From: Archegozetes longisetosus
Lineage: Eukaryota > Arthropoda > Arachnida > Sarcoptiformes > Trhypochthoniidae
Reading direction: 5' to 3'
Assembly: GCA_018873245.2 (NCBI GenBank)
Contig: JAEMBT020000007.1
Location: 7,595,129-7,659,128 of the forward strand
DNA length: 64,000 nt
The notes below the pieces were generated by a model. The model saw only the letters and a list, made by a program, of their open reading frames with translations, was not told where the DNA came from and made no database searches. Numbering within the stretch: the stretch's first letter is position 1; every line of letters begins with the position of its first letter. The position numbers and the translations under genes were made by a program. Positions 10,554 through 21,733 of the stretch are shown piece after piece.

Positions 10554-11812
10554 TGATCTACACTTAATGCAAAGTCTTTTGATGTACATTTTGTTTTGAA
10601 AAAGCCACTATTTTCACGATCAAAAAACGAGTCAATATCTCGTGACCGCCATGATCCAAGGCATAAGGATTTATATATTTAGACTCTACCCATCATATCC
10701 GACATTTAGACATAGAAATATACTGGGAACCAAGTTAGAACATTGTCTTTGCACTTTATAATCGAATTGTTTGACTAAACTTATATAAAAGCACGCTTTC
10801 ATATGAATAAACAAAGACAAGATCTCAACAGCCGATAGTTTAATTTTTATGCAAAATTTTCATTAGAGAAATCATGAGTATAACGAATATGAACTTAACA
10901 CAAAGTTCACAAAATTTTTCTTGGATATATTACCAACATATTAAAGTATCACTATTTGGAGAACTTCTGTACAAACTTGATAGAAGTTTACGACGTAATT
11001 TTGTTATGTTCAATTATGCTTGTTCAAAATAGTTAAATTGAAGAATTTTCAGAAATAATTTCAAAAATCATAAAATGAAAAATAATAGCATTAAAAAATA
11101 ACCACACCCATAAATTCAAGATTTACCTTAGTCTCAAGCTTAGTAAGAAAGGTTTACTACTCATCACTGCATCATTACTCATGTTGCTCACAATTGATTA
11201 GAATTTAATGCTTAAAATTGCAGAATTACTACCGAATAAGTCATTTACTTGTCTACTCTCGCAAATCTAAAGGCTTGAAAAGTCCTAATCCATTTGAAAA
11301 CAATATTCCTGAGCACTAAACAAGAACAGTTCTACTCTGTTAGACAATATCTCGAATATAATCTCAAACACAACGCTCATATAGTAATAAATTGAATAGT
11401 ATTTCAAATCTAACATAACAACTACACATTGGTTCGTAAGGAGATTCGAGAAATTTAATTGATCGAATAGCAACTTAATATTCATAATGATGGATCTATT
11501 GTCATAGATTCTACAAATACAATCACTGTTTTTGATCAATTCTCTCATTTGAGTGTTGAGTCCCAAATAAAATTTTCTGGTTATTAACTGATTTAATATC
11601 CATCTAAATTGTCAAAACTTTATTGTTTGATACATTTGATATTAAGGGACGAAGTTTTTATATATATTTCGGTACCATATCGTGTAAGTGAGGGATAATC
11701 TTGAAGCTTAAGAAAACTGTTTCTGTTTTTCATTGGAAGTAAAGCTTAGCATTGATGATCAAACACAGTTGAATTTCCATCAATTACTTTCTGGCTCCGA
11801 GGAGATAAATTT

Positions 11813-11813
<1 letters not shown>
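10554..11813. other. No gene recognised
   Basis: AT-rich non-coding sequence. The only open frame of note (11566-11285, minus strand) has no recognisable family and no splice context. Confidence 0.5.

Positions 11814-11869
<56 letters not shown>
11814..11869. repeat. (GA)n microsatellite
   Basis: Uninterrupted GA dinucleotide run of about 28 units, directly upstream of the first TCAIM-like copy. Confidence 0.95.
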
Positions 11870-11872
<3 letters not shown>

Positions 11873-11891
11873 AATTTGTTCTCTTTGATAT

Positions 11892-12510
11892 TCAAAAGAC
11901 ATGTATTTCGTCACTGATTGGCTTTTGAATGATGTAGCGCTTAAGTCATAATCTGCGCATATGCCTCAGTCAAATATAACAAATTGCTAATAAAGGATTT
12001 GTAAACGAAACCTATTGTTAATCAAATTGAGCCACATTTTATTATTGAAGTCAATTTCTTAATTATTGAATGCACTTAAAACGAATATCACGTTTGTTCA
12101 GTTGGACTCAAAAAACTATTCCTTCGATTTGTCAAATACATTCTAGCCCAATATGTGGTCAATCACCGACATCTCAAAAAGTGGCCACAGCTTTGAGACC
12201 ATTCTACTTTGTTGTACATCCCGACAGGTTTTGGAAGTATCCCAAAGAAAAAGATACGAACGAAGACTCACTCAAAAAATCGGACGCTTATATCGAAAAT
12301 TTTATGCAAAGAAAACAAATGACACAAAAATCACTTTTGTATGAGAGAGCAAAATGAAAACATTGATAAAAGTGATGACAATTTTATTCAAAGTAAGAGA
12401 AAGACTGAAGAAAGGGGTCAGAAGTTGAAACAAATTGATATTAATTTGTCGGTGAGAAAGAACGTAAACACAACTGTTTACAGAATTTTGTCGCAGTGCA
12501 AACACAATTT
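11892..12510 (+). pseudogene. TCAIM: TCAIM-like gene, 5'-fragment copy 1
   Basis: The ATG at 12070 opens 95 codons with a basic, mitochondrial-type N-terminus, then ATALRPFYFVVHPDRFWKYP and NEDSLKKSDAYIENF. This matches the J-like N-terminal domain (DUF4460) of TCAIM, a mitochondrial protein. A frame change near 12340 follows; the next segment (12341-12510) continues the homology with LKQIDINLSVRKNVNTTVYR and ILSQCK. Similarity to TCAIM stops there. The copy shares about 600 bp, including some 170 bp upstream of the ATG, with 22203-22820. No introns are seen, so both look like retrocopies. The short intact frame could still be expressed, but it lacks the rest of the protein. Confidence 0.65.
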
Positions 12511-12519
12511 CAACTATCA

Positions 12520-12660
12520 TTCCTTCTATTATGGAATTGGTTAATCATTTGGAACAATTTGCAAATACGGCTTTTTCGATGTAAATATTATCAAACAAAT
12601 TAGAGAGGATATCAAGCATAAAAGTCGAAAAGTACTTCTTGCTTGACTTTTGAAAACAAA
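12520..12660 (-). pseudogene. hAT transposase fragment, inverted
   Basis: The complement of 12606-12655 closely matches the plus-strand hAT sequence at about 15645-15705 (both encode KYFST.MLD). It continues for some 25 codons before a stop. It abuts the end of TCAIM copy 1 in the opposite orientation to the right-hand hAT piece. Confidence 0.45.
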
Positions 12661-12851
12661 AAGGCTTATTAGATAGTAGAAGATAAGGTAAAACCGAAAA
12701 CTAATATAACATATTTAGTCATTAAGACATTAATGAGAACGAACTTTTACGTAAGAAAAGTTTTTAAAAAATTGAATCATAGTTTGTACATTTTATAGAT
12801 TAAATGCCAACACAAAATACTTTCTCAAACGTTTATTTAGTCCTTTAAAAC

Positions 12852-15396
12852 GTGTTTAAATATCTTAGAGAACTGAAAAGTAAAATGAAGCCTAAAAAGA
12901 TCTCTATAAAAATTCAAATTAAAGCCGCTATATTGGAAGGTAAACAACATTTTGCTCATAAATCTGGAAAAATTATTCCCGCGAGAATTCAAACCAATAA
13001 TATTGATTGTAGTTGTGAAATAAAATGTAAAACAACTCTGAGTGATGAACAAAAACGACAGTTTTTAATCGTTATAATTCATTAAAAAGTCATGAGCAGC
13101 AATACTTTTTCTCAAATCTATGGTAATTCCAGTCACAAATACTGGAAAGAAGATTCAGAAATTTGAGTATTTCATTGAGACCCAATCAGAGAAAAATGAG
13201 GTAAAAATTCTATTTATAAAGTATTGTATAGCTTAGAAGATATAAATTTTTCAACATTTTGATTTGAATAAAATCTTGAAGTTTTGAATTTTTTCATGTA
13301 CAGGGTTCAACAAGATCTTTTGCAAAGGGGTACAGCAAAAAGTACTTAATCTATAATTTTGAAGTGAATTTTATTAAATATGTTATAAAGACGAGAATAA
13401 AAGCTACAAGTTTAATATTCGGTATAGCCACCGTTTTCGTAAAATACATCTTTAAGCCTTTTTTGATACTATAAAAGCAGCGTTCAAGTGATTCTGTATC
13501 AATTAAGCGGGGTTTTCATTATATGTCCCGACCATTACAGAGGGTATCAACAATTATAAAAACATGTTGAAATAAAAATCTTATTTGTATTCACGCTATA
13601 TGGTCAGCTAATATTAAGTCGAGATGTGTCTTGAAGCGCAAGTTTCAAAATTTTTATTTTGAATTTTAACTGCATGAGTTATTTCCCTTTTGATTGTATT
13701 TCAGAAATAGCACGTTAATTTGCTTTTATCATCGATAGTCTTTTGCCGTACCCCCTTGCAAAAGATTTTGTTAAACCCTCTACATACAGAAATTTTAGTT
13801 TTTGAAAATTATTTGATAACTAGGATATTTTAAGTTTAATTATAATTATAATTCTTAGCTTCACAATAACGTTAGTCGAGTTAAAGTCTGTCAAAAAGTA
13901 TTTTTGGGAATTCTCGGCATCAAAATAAGCGCCTTAAGACGAAAGATATTAAAATATAGTATGAATTCTAATGATATGAGAGGCAAACATAATTCTAGAC
14001 CTAATAAAACACCTTATATAGCACGTGAAGATGTAAAAGACCTAGTAATATCACTACCGACTGAGCAAACACATTATGGGAAAAATAAAAACAAAAAATA
14101 TTTATCAACTGAATTCGGGAGCGTCGCTAATATCTATAGACTTTTTTTAGATTTATATCCAGAACACAAAATTGATGTTTCGTATACAGTGTTTTCTCAA
14201 ATATTCAAAACTTATGAGATATCTATTAAGAAGCCAAGAGTTGATATATGCGAAGTTTGTGACAAATTGAGAATTCAAATCATTAATTACCAGAAAAACA
14301 AAGAAATTGAATCAATGAATGAGATAAAAAAAGAACTACTGTTGCATGAAAATGAGGCTCAAAAGTTTTATTATTATAAAAACGAGATCAAAAATAAGCT
14401 TTTAAACGATATAACGCAAGCTGCAATTTGCTACGACTTTCAAAAAAATCTTCAATTGCCTAAGACTAACGTTTCAGTCGAGTATTATTTACGAAAATTT
14501 TCTTGTTATAATTTTGGAATACATGACTTGAAATCAAATAAAGCGGTTATGTATTTGTATCCTGAGAATTTTGCAAAAAAGGGTTCCAATGAAGTTATTT
14601 CGTTCATTAATTACTATATTAATAATACTTTGAGTAGTGATGTGAAGATTTTGCATATTTTTTCGGATAATTGTTTTTCTCAAAATAAAAACAAGTTCTT
14701 ATGGGCATTTTATAAGCATATCACAATATGTGGCAAGCTCAATAAAATTATTATCTATTATCCAAATCCTGGTCACTCACGTATGGAAATAGATGGAGAT
14801 TTTGGACGGATTGAAGGCAATAAAAAACATTATGAGAAAGTTTATTCTCCCTCAGAATATGAACGAATTATTAAAAACACGGGCATTGAAAACCCCTTCG
14901 AAGTGATTTCAGTAAATTATTCAAATTCTTATGACTCTCATTCTAATAATAAAGTTGTAAAAGTTTATAAATATAAGGAAAAGTTGAGTAAAATTGTGAA
15001 AACTCAGATAAATCATTGTAAGAATGTAAGAAAAATAGAGTTCACTCGAAAAAATATTAAAATTTTTTTTCGTTGAGTGAAAATTGTGAACAAGAATTGG
15101 AAATTTTCAAACCAAACACCGACTTTACAAACTTTGATAATATTTTTAATGATATTGATCTCGCGTATGAAAAACCTCTGCCTATATCTCGCGAAAAGCT
15201 TTTGGACATTTATAAGATTCTTGAATACGTTCCTAAAACAGTCAATTCAAAATTTTATGATACACTATACAGTTTGGACGATAATTCTTGTACAAAAAGT
15301 CAGAAATTATTACACGATCTGTTCGATAAAAACAATAAAAAAAAATTAAGAATTGAGTCAAAATGTAATGAAAAACTAAAAATAGGTAAATTTTAA
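12852..15396 (+). pseudogene. DUF7869-type transposase gene with intron and frameshifts
   Basis: The main frame (13887-15076) shows the family blocks in order: GKHNSRPNKTPY, PRVDICEVCDKLR, ICYDFQKNLQLP, YNFGIHDLKSNKAVMYLY, HIFSDNCFSQNKNKFLW and GHSRMEIDGDFGRIEG. Conserved acidic residues lie in YDF, SDN and DGDFG, as expected for a DDE-type nuclease; relation to Sola-like transposons is my inference. An N-terminal exon (12852 to about 13198) carries the Cys segment DCSCEIKCKTTLSDEQKR but has a frameshift near 13060. A 480-bp MITE sits in the intron. After codon 390 the frame stops at 15074, but the next frame (15073-15396) encodes the family C-terminus (EKPLPISREKLLDIYKI). The switch coincides with eight Ts at 15063-15070. 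Termini are not found. Confidence 0.65.
13301..13780. mobile_element. MITE, 480 bp, TA target duplication
   Basis: Inverted ends of about 33 bp (CAGGGTTCAACAAGATCTTT on the left, GAGGGTTTAACAAAATCTTT on the right) are flanked by TA on both sides (13299-13300 and 13781-13782), as for Tc1/mariner-derived MITEs. There is no coding content. It lies between the two transposase exons of the DUF7869-type gene, so it inserted into that gene's intron. Confidence 0.7.
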
Positions 15397-15644
15397 TTGT
15401 TAAACTGTGTCAGATGTATAAGTTTGTGATTTTTGAGAACAAATTTTTTTTGATTATATTTAATGTGCAGTAAATATGAAGTTTCCTACTTATTAACTCA
15501 ATAAATATTTCTTAAACTCAAAACTCATTGATATAAACTTGTAATGTGTCAACTCTGACAAATATGGAATAATTAAGTTGAAGTCAGTATTCGGTTAATT
15601 TTGTATTGAGTCAAACGCTGAATAAAGTTTAAAATGTAATTACA

Positions 15645-16313
15645 AGCCCTTTTGCTTTTTCAAACAAGTAGAGAAGTACTTTTCGACTTTAATGCTTGAT
15701 ATGGCAAAAAGATTCATGTACTTTACTGAACCTAAATCATTACTCTTTGATCCAATATTTGTAACAGCAACACTTTTGGATCCGAAATTTGCTCTTTGCT
15801 TAAACGAAATTCAAATTTCACATGCAATTAAATTTATTGAATCACTTAGTTCCAGCGAAGAAAATATGTCACAACAAGATGTTTAAATTGAAAAATAAAC
15901 TGCGTTCTCTAGCACCCAAAGTTTAATAATAAGTGCTTTGAGTGAATCAAAAATCTCATATATCAAAAGTTAGCGACGAAGTAACTTTCTATACTGATTA
16001 TCTAAAGAAACAATTTATTAAAGATTTCAACCTGCAAATGAGCTATTTTGGTAATCTGTCAGCTGAGAACGATTTGAAGTTAACTTTCTTTCAATTCTGG
16101 AAAAATAAAATTATTGTTAGTAAATTTCCCCTTGTTGCCAAAGTTGCATGTGAGTTTCATGTAATTCCTGCAACAAAAGCTCCTAGTGAAAGGACATTTA
16201 GTATTTCAGGAGACTGTCTAAATTCTAAACGCAATTCACTAAATCCAGTCAAATTAAAAAGAGAAGTAACGTTTATTTATAATAAACATTATTTAAGTAT
16301 CTTAAGTGTGTAA
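15645..16313 (+). pseudogene. hAT transposase C-terminal half, broken
   Basis: Frame 15692-15886 has TLLDPKFALCLNEI, part of the insertion/RNaseH fold. After stops near 15885-15935, frame 15942-16313 carries the dimerisation block FPLVAKVACEFHVIPATKAP followed by SERTFSISGDCLNSKRNSL. The SER..FS..G....KR core is well conserved. The N-terminal BED finger and the first catalytic region are absent. Sequence at 15645-15705 is repeated inverted at 12606-12655. Confidence 0.75.
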
Positions 16314-16501
16314 TGGTTTAATTAAAAGTAAAAAACTGAAATAAAACTTATACTTTAACTAAAGAACTTGGAAGTAGAAACGTCTATAATTTATTGGTCT
16401 ACTTATATAGAATTTTATACATATTCTACTTCCCATTTATACATTAATATATAAAAACGAATTTTTCTTAGCATCTTACTTTTTATTCCCTGAGTGCAGT
16501 G

Positions 16502-16604
16502 AGTAGTACCCACTGACTAAGTACTAGTCCAAACTATCGAGTGAGGACCAAAGGGACGAGCTGCTACTTTTGTACTAGTACTTACAGTGTCAGTGGGTAC
16601 TACT
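16502..16604. repeat. Short hairpin element
   Basis: Arms AGTAGTACCCACTGAC...TAAGTACTAGT at 16502-16528 and the complement at 16574-16604 pair with a 4-base insertion in the right arm. The 45-base loop has no coding content. Possibly a tiny MITE. Confidence 0.6.
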
Positions 16605-16641
16605 AAATACTAATAAGTAAAGAGCGGAAAAGTTGGAAACC

Positions 16642-17778
16642 AAGGAGAACCAGAAAGTTGGTGTTATGAGTGGGCGGGGCGATCTGAGATCATCAATATA
16701 ACCCCCTATGATGGTCTCATATTATAGCCGAATATAAATTATCTATTGTCTAGGAGATAGTGAATTTTTTGTGAATTTTTTGTGAATTTTTTATAATGGA
16801 GCCTATGAAGGAATTGAAGTTTTCAAAAAATCTTTTGATCCCCTGTAACAATCAACATAACGATAAAACTTCAAATAAACGAGGGTGAGAGCTTAAAGTT
16901 AATTTCGGGAAAGTTTCATGTTGGGATTCGACCTTTAACACAGCGAACTGACAATGTAAACTTACCCGTGTATTCCAATAAAATTCAAAGGGCAGTAATG
17001 GTTTTTCAACATTTCTGAGAGAAATCACATAGAAATCATTCCAAAATCCAGCAACTAAAAACAATGTCGAATTTTATATAGGAAAATCATCGAGAAATAA
17101 ACTTTTATTTTTTAAATACTTATGTAAAAAGTCTAAGCCCAGATTTTCCTCCGCCTAATACATCCACTAGAATTACCAATTTCTTTGAAGTTGCTCTTCC
17201 TCGCGGTATCAAATACCCTTGGCAGTGGTCGTCAAATTGATTTTTTGTTACAGTTCGTACCTTTTTATTGAACTATCATATACACTTATATTGTTTTAGA
17301 AAAATAATTTTGAAAAATTTCATAGTAATTATTTAAGGATGATGTAAGTGCATTTTATATTTCAACAACAAAGTTATCTAGTTCTTAAAAGATTTCTATG
17401 TGACTTCTCTCAGAAATGTTGAAAAACCATTACTGCCCTTTGAATTTTATTGGAATACACGGGTAAGTTTATATTGTCAGTTCGCTGTGTTAAAGGCCGA
17501 ATCCCAACATAAAACTTTCCCAAAATTAACTTTAAGCTCTCACCCTCATTTATTAGAAGTTTTATCGTTATGTTGATTGTTACAGGGGGCCAGAATATTT
17601 TTTGAAAACTTCAATTCGTCCCTAGGCTCCATTATAAAAAAAATTACAAAAAATTCATTATCTCCTAGACAATAGATAATTTATTTTCAACTATAATATG
17701 AGACTATCAAAGGGGGTTATATTGATGATCTCAGATCGCCTCGCCCACTCATAACACCATCTTTTCGGTTCTCCTTTC
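16642..17778. mobile_element. Foldback element with ~390-bp inverted arms
   Basis: The left arm (16642-17037) and right arm (17392-17778) are inverted copies differing mainly by scattered substitutions. Shared blocks include AAGGAGAACC at the tips, TTATATTGATGATCTCAGATC (in part), TCTCCTAGACAATAGATAAT and GGCAGTAATGGTTTTTCAAC. The 350-bp centre is unrelated AT-rich sequence without a gene. The open frame at 17064-16852 is within an arm and looks like chance. No target duplication could be assigned. Confidence 0.8.
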
Positions 17779-18120
17779 GTGCCTCTTTGAGCGATTATAA
17801 CATTAATGCTGTTAAAAAGCACTTGAAATTCAAATGTATTTACGCATTTCTGCTATTAGGTCAAATTTGTAAAGTACCAAAAATGAGAGGCAACTTTACG
17901 CGCTTCTAATTACAACGTTTTGTTGCTTAACGTATAGTAAACAAAGATATAACTATTTATAAAAAGACAACCAAATTCCCGATTTTTCCGGTCTCTGCTG
18001 ATGAACCTTTGTCTTATGTCATATTTATATAGCATTAAAAATTTTATTCAGGATAATAAAATAACCTTGATTTAATCCTAAAACTTTATTTTCTTATTCA
18101 ACTATTGCAAAATAAAAGTA
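17779..18120. other. No gene recognised
   Basis: AT-rich spacer between the foldback element and a diverged tandem duplication; nothing assignable. Confidence 0.5.
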
Positions 18121-18975
18121 AAATCTCTTCGCAAATGCTTAATTTTTTGAAAGATTTTCAAGTCATTCGCTTCGTCTTTTAAAAATTCCATATTTTAATT
18201 CTAAATAAGAAGTACTTTAATAGAATTTAAATTTTGCAGATTAAATTATATTTTTACGAGAGTTTGCCGCTTAAATTTAGATCTTCATTAATGTTTAGGT
18301 TCTGAATAGACTGTAGAGAAAATTTTGATCGATTTCGTAATTTTAGGTCATCATTTGAAGTACTGACACAAGTAGTATTTGAAGGTGATTCAATTTAATT
18401 ATATAATGTATATGATAAAATAATTTTACGAATCGTGCCGATCATTATTCCAAAACATTATATATTCATAACTTCAAATCTTAAGCTATAAAATTCAATC
18501 GATAACTCAAATGCGAGACTCATTATTACAGAAAAATATTTTACATAAAAATTCATCTCACAAATAATTGATGTAAGAAATTAAGATAATTTAATTTTAA
18601 ATTTCTTGATTTAACATTTAAACTAGTACATGATTTTTGCCGAAACAAAGCAAATCCTTAAATATTTTGAAAGATTTTTATGTCACCTATTTCATTCTTA
18701 AACACACTCCCAATATCTTAGTTTTACTAAATATAAGTTTAAGAAATATTTTAATAAATTTCTTTCAAAATTTGTCTTGGTATATCAGAAAAATTTTATT
18801 TAATTTAAGATGTTTATTGATTTTTAAGTTGTTAATAGATCGTTGAAAAATGTCGATCAGTTTCGTAATGACTATATTTCAACTGAAGTCAACATTATTT
18901 GTGTTGACACAAGTAGTCACTGAAATAATTAAACTTAAATATTCATGATATACTTAATAGACTAAGTCTTACGAG
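18121..18975. repeat. Diverged tandem duplication upstream of receptor gene
   Basis: About 320 bp at 18121-18440 and 18641-18975 are diverged direct copies. Aligned landmarks in order are TTTTGAAAGATTTT, TATTTTAATTCTAAAT/TATCTTAGTTTTACTAAAT, TCGATC/GTTTCGTAAT, and TGACACAAGTAGT. Stops in all frames argue against coding. The second copy ends about 130 bp before the receptor's first recognised exon. Confidence 0.5.
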
Positions 18976-19104
18976 TTGTTTTATTAAATATTTATGTAGG
19001 ATTAATATAGTTATTTTTATGTGAGATTAAGGATAGTCGCAGGCGTTATAGGAATAGCTAAAATGTTGGCTTCTTATATTCGTACTCTTATATTTTCAAA
19101 ATGA

Positions 19105-20928
19105 GAGGCTATAAAAGTTAAAAATTTGAACTTTACTATAAGAATGGACTACGAATCAAGAACTGTCTGTTTAAATATAAATGACGATCAAACTATTAGC
19201 GTCGGGTCAAACGAAACCGAGAAAAGTAATGAAGTCATCGCTTTGATAGACGTCTGGAATCCACCACTAATTTTCCGTCTCAATAATTTGTTATGTGGTC
19301 CTGTTGCTAAAAGTTTTGGAGAACTTTCCAGAATATATGGCTATAAGTATTAAATTTTATTAAATTAGATTCTTTAAGCATTTCATTTATAAACTGATTC
19401 AATTCTAACTTTTTAAAAATGGTTTTAAGCTTTTGAGGAGAATAGGAAATAGTTTAACTAAATTTGAATATTTCTTCTCGGTTTCATAGAATATAAATTC
19501 TTAACACTCAAATTAATTTTTCTCATAAGACTATAATGAACTAAGTTTATTAATCTTTAAATAAAATTGAACTTTTCAAAGATTAAAGAGAATAATACCT
19601 GATGAACTATCATTAATGGATGTAGTGAGAAGTAAAAATTGGAGTGTATGTTTATATCCAATGAATTCTTATGATATCGAAATATTAGAAGAGGCACAAG
19701 TGGATTCTTACATTACAACTAGCAAGCCGTTTGATATAAGTTCCGAAGGACTTATCGTGTCTAAAATCGAAGCTGGAGAACGAGATGTCTTTGAATTTAT
19801 GCAAGGCTTTGATTATTTCACTTGGATGGCTCTTTTTCTTTCGATGCCATTAATACCATTAGTTATTGCTCTAATGGATAAGACATTTAAAGGATTCTTC
19901 ACCAACCTATGGAATTATTCGTATATAATTCTATCGGAAATGATTCCACGAATGCCTAGATCTCAACGGAAGAGATTCGTTATATCTTTCTGGTTACTGG
20001 CGTGCGTTGTACTTCTTGGTGGATATGGCGGTGTTCTCAGAGCATTCTTCACCAGACCAGCTCCTGTTAAAGTAATCGATTTGTGGCAAGATCTCTATGA
20101 AAGCAAGGAACTAAAGATTTTAACCTATGAGTTTTCATGCATCTAACGTTTTACTTACAAACAGTCGAATAACAATGAGATGGCCCTAGATTTCTCAAAA
20201 AGAATCGATATCACCTATAAAGCGGACTACGAAGCTGCCAACTACTTGTTTGAACGACTATATTCGGGAAAATGTGTGGTATCGCTGCCCCAAGCTTTCA
20301 CGAGTGAAATTCGTACTTATTTGACAAAGGAGAAAGGATTAAGCAAAATTCATGAATTGCACATATCTCGATCAGGAGGTATCGTTACACCCACTTTCCT
20401 GCCATTAAGGAAATCCATGAATAAGACCATAAAGACAGATATCAATAAAGTGTGAGTATAATTTTTAGTCGGTTGTTTTTATTGGTATTAAATGAACAAA
20501 TTGTTCCATGTTTCAACAAATGGATTACTTTGCATTCGGTCAAGTCAAATAGTGTTATGATATTTTAAAATATGACAAGCATTCAAATTGAATACATAAG
20601 TACTAAATTAGTTATAGAATTCTCTTTAAAATTTCGCTTCTAACTATTGCTTATCCGTAGAATATCGAGAGCGTTCGAATCTGGATTACTCATCAAATGG
20701 AAAGCTGATGCACAAACATTGAGGCGTCGCTACTCTTATAATGAAATCCCCGAGAAGAAATTGGAGACCGATGTTATATCGCTTTACAGAATCGAAGGCG
20801 TATTTCTCTTATGGACTATCGGTATTATAATGGCTATTCTGGTTTTCATGATAGAAATGTTACCAGTTGTCAAGAAGGGTATCAGCAACAAAATAGAGAA
20901 TTTCAATTTGAATCGACCTAGTGTTTAG
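19105..20928 (+). CDS. Divergent ionotropic receptor (IR), one in-frame stop
   Basis: Exons: about 19105-19346, 19582-20451 and 20661-20928; all splice phases agree (AA|A and GT|A codons rebuilt) and donors/acceptors are standard. The protein is a glutamate-receptor-like ligand-gated channel of the arthropod chemosensory IR class. It has a short ligand-binding S1 segment (LLCGPVAKSFGELSRIYGYK), then M1 (FTWMALFLSMPLIPLVIALM). A pore/M2 block follows (NYSYIILSEMIPR, then FVISFWLLACVVLLGG), then S2, and M3 near the C-terminus (FLLWTIGIIMAILVFMIEML). A TAA at 20144-20146 interrupts exon 2 while the same frame stays open on both sides into S2. A 34-base intron there would shift frame and hit a stop. 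The 5' end is uncertain; further upstream exons are possible. It may be functional by readthrough, a young pseudogene, or a sequence error. Confidence 0.75.
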
Positions 20929-21202
20929 ATACCACGTTTTATCAAATTGAAATTTCTATAATTCTTAAAATCATTGATTAATCGCTTTTCCCGTATATGT
21001 TTTGAGCGCATTATTTGTTCACTTTGTCATACTTTAAGATCTAATGTCAATCTTGACTTAGGCTAATATACTTTTGCACGACTCGATCACATCTTTCAAT
21101 AGAATTTTGACAAATTATTAAAGTAATAAATTTTCGAACTTTGAAAATAACTGCATAATTGAGTATTTTTCTTTTGTGGACAATTTTCAGTCAGTCGAAG
21201 TA
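20929..21202. other. 3' flank of receptor gene
   Basis: AT-rich sequence between the receptor stop codon and a mariner element; no feature recognised. Confidence 0.4.
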
Positions 21203-21733
21203 TTGGTATAACTGAAAAGTTCGTACCCTAACGAGATTCTGATGATAATTAAACTATTTTTTGAATGTTTTATTTAAATATATCATTTTTAAATATCGAC
21301 CACAAAGTTTCAATTTTCTCTGTCTTCTGTTTGCATTTTATGATTCTTTAAACAACAGTTATCTGAAATAAAAATTGATTTCAATTCTCGAGATTTTCGG
21401 GCTATTATTGGATATTGTTTTAAGAAGAAAATGTCGGCCAAAGACACGGCCAAGAAGTTAATTCAGTTCTGGGGCCAGACACTGTTTCACATGAATTGGT
21501 TAAGAAACATTTAAGAGGACGCCGATTCTCGTCCGAAGAAGAGATCGATCGGGCGGTAAATGATTTCTTCAACAGTATTACTCCTGGTCAGTGGCGACGG
21601 GTTTATGACAACTGCCAGGAGGGGATGAAGCGGGTCATTAGTGCTCGGGGGATTACTTTTAAGCTTTTTGTAAAAGAATTTCAATAAAATTCATTCATTG
21701 ACACTTAGGGTACGAACTTTTAAATTATACCAA
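21203..21733 (+). mobile_element. Internally deleted mariner element
   Basis: Terminal inverted repeats of about 28 bp (TTGGTATAA..., inner AAAAGTTCGTACCCTA) at 21203-21230 and 21706-21733 are flanked by TA on both sides. Inside, the transposase N-terminus (MSAKDTAKKLIQFWG) runs almost directly into the C-terminus (KKHLRGRRFSSEEEIDRAV). The whole catalytic core is therefore missing by an internal deletion near 21495. The open frame at 21496-21687 is this C-terminal remnant. Non-autonomous, but with intact-looking ends. Confidence 0.85.

Noticed and set aside
11814..11869. Tandem GA repeat as a CRISPR or regulatory array
   Set aside because: Simple microsatellite, one of three in the window; no spacers.
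16852..17064. Minus-strand frame of 70 codons
   Set aside because: Inside one arm of a foldback element and broken in the other arm.
20131..20164. 34-bp intron in the receptor gene that would remove the TAA
   Set aside because: Donor GA|GTTTTC is phase 2 while the acceptor is phase 0; splicing would shift the frame and hit a stop, and other introns here are much longer.
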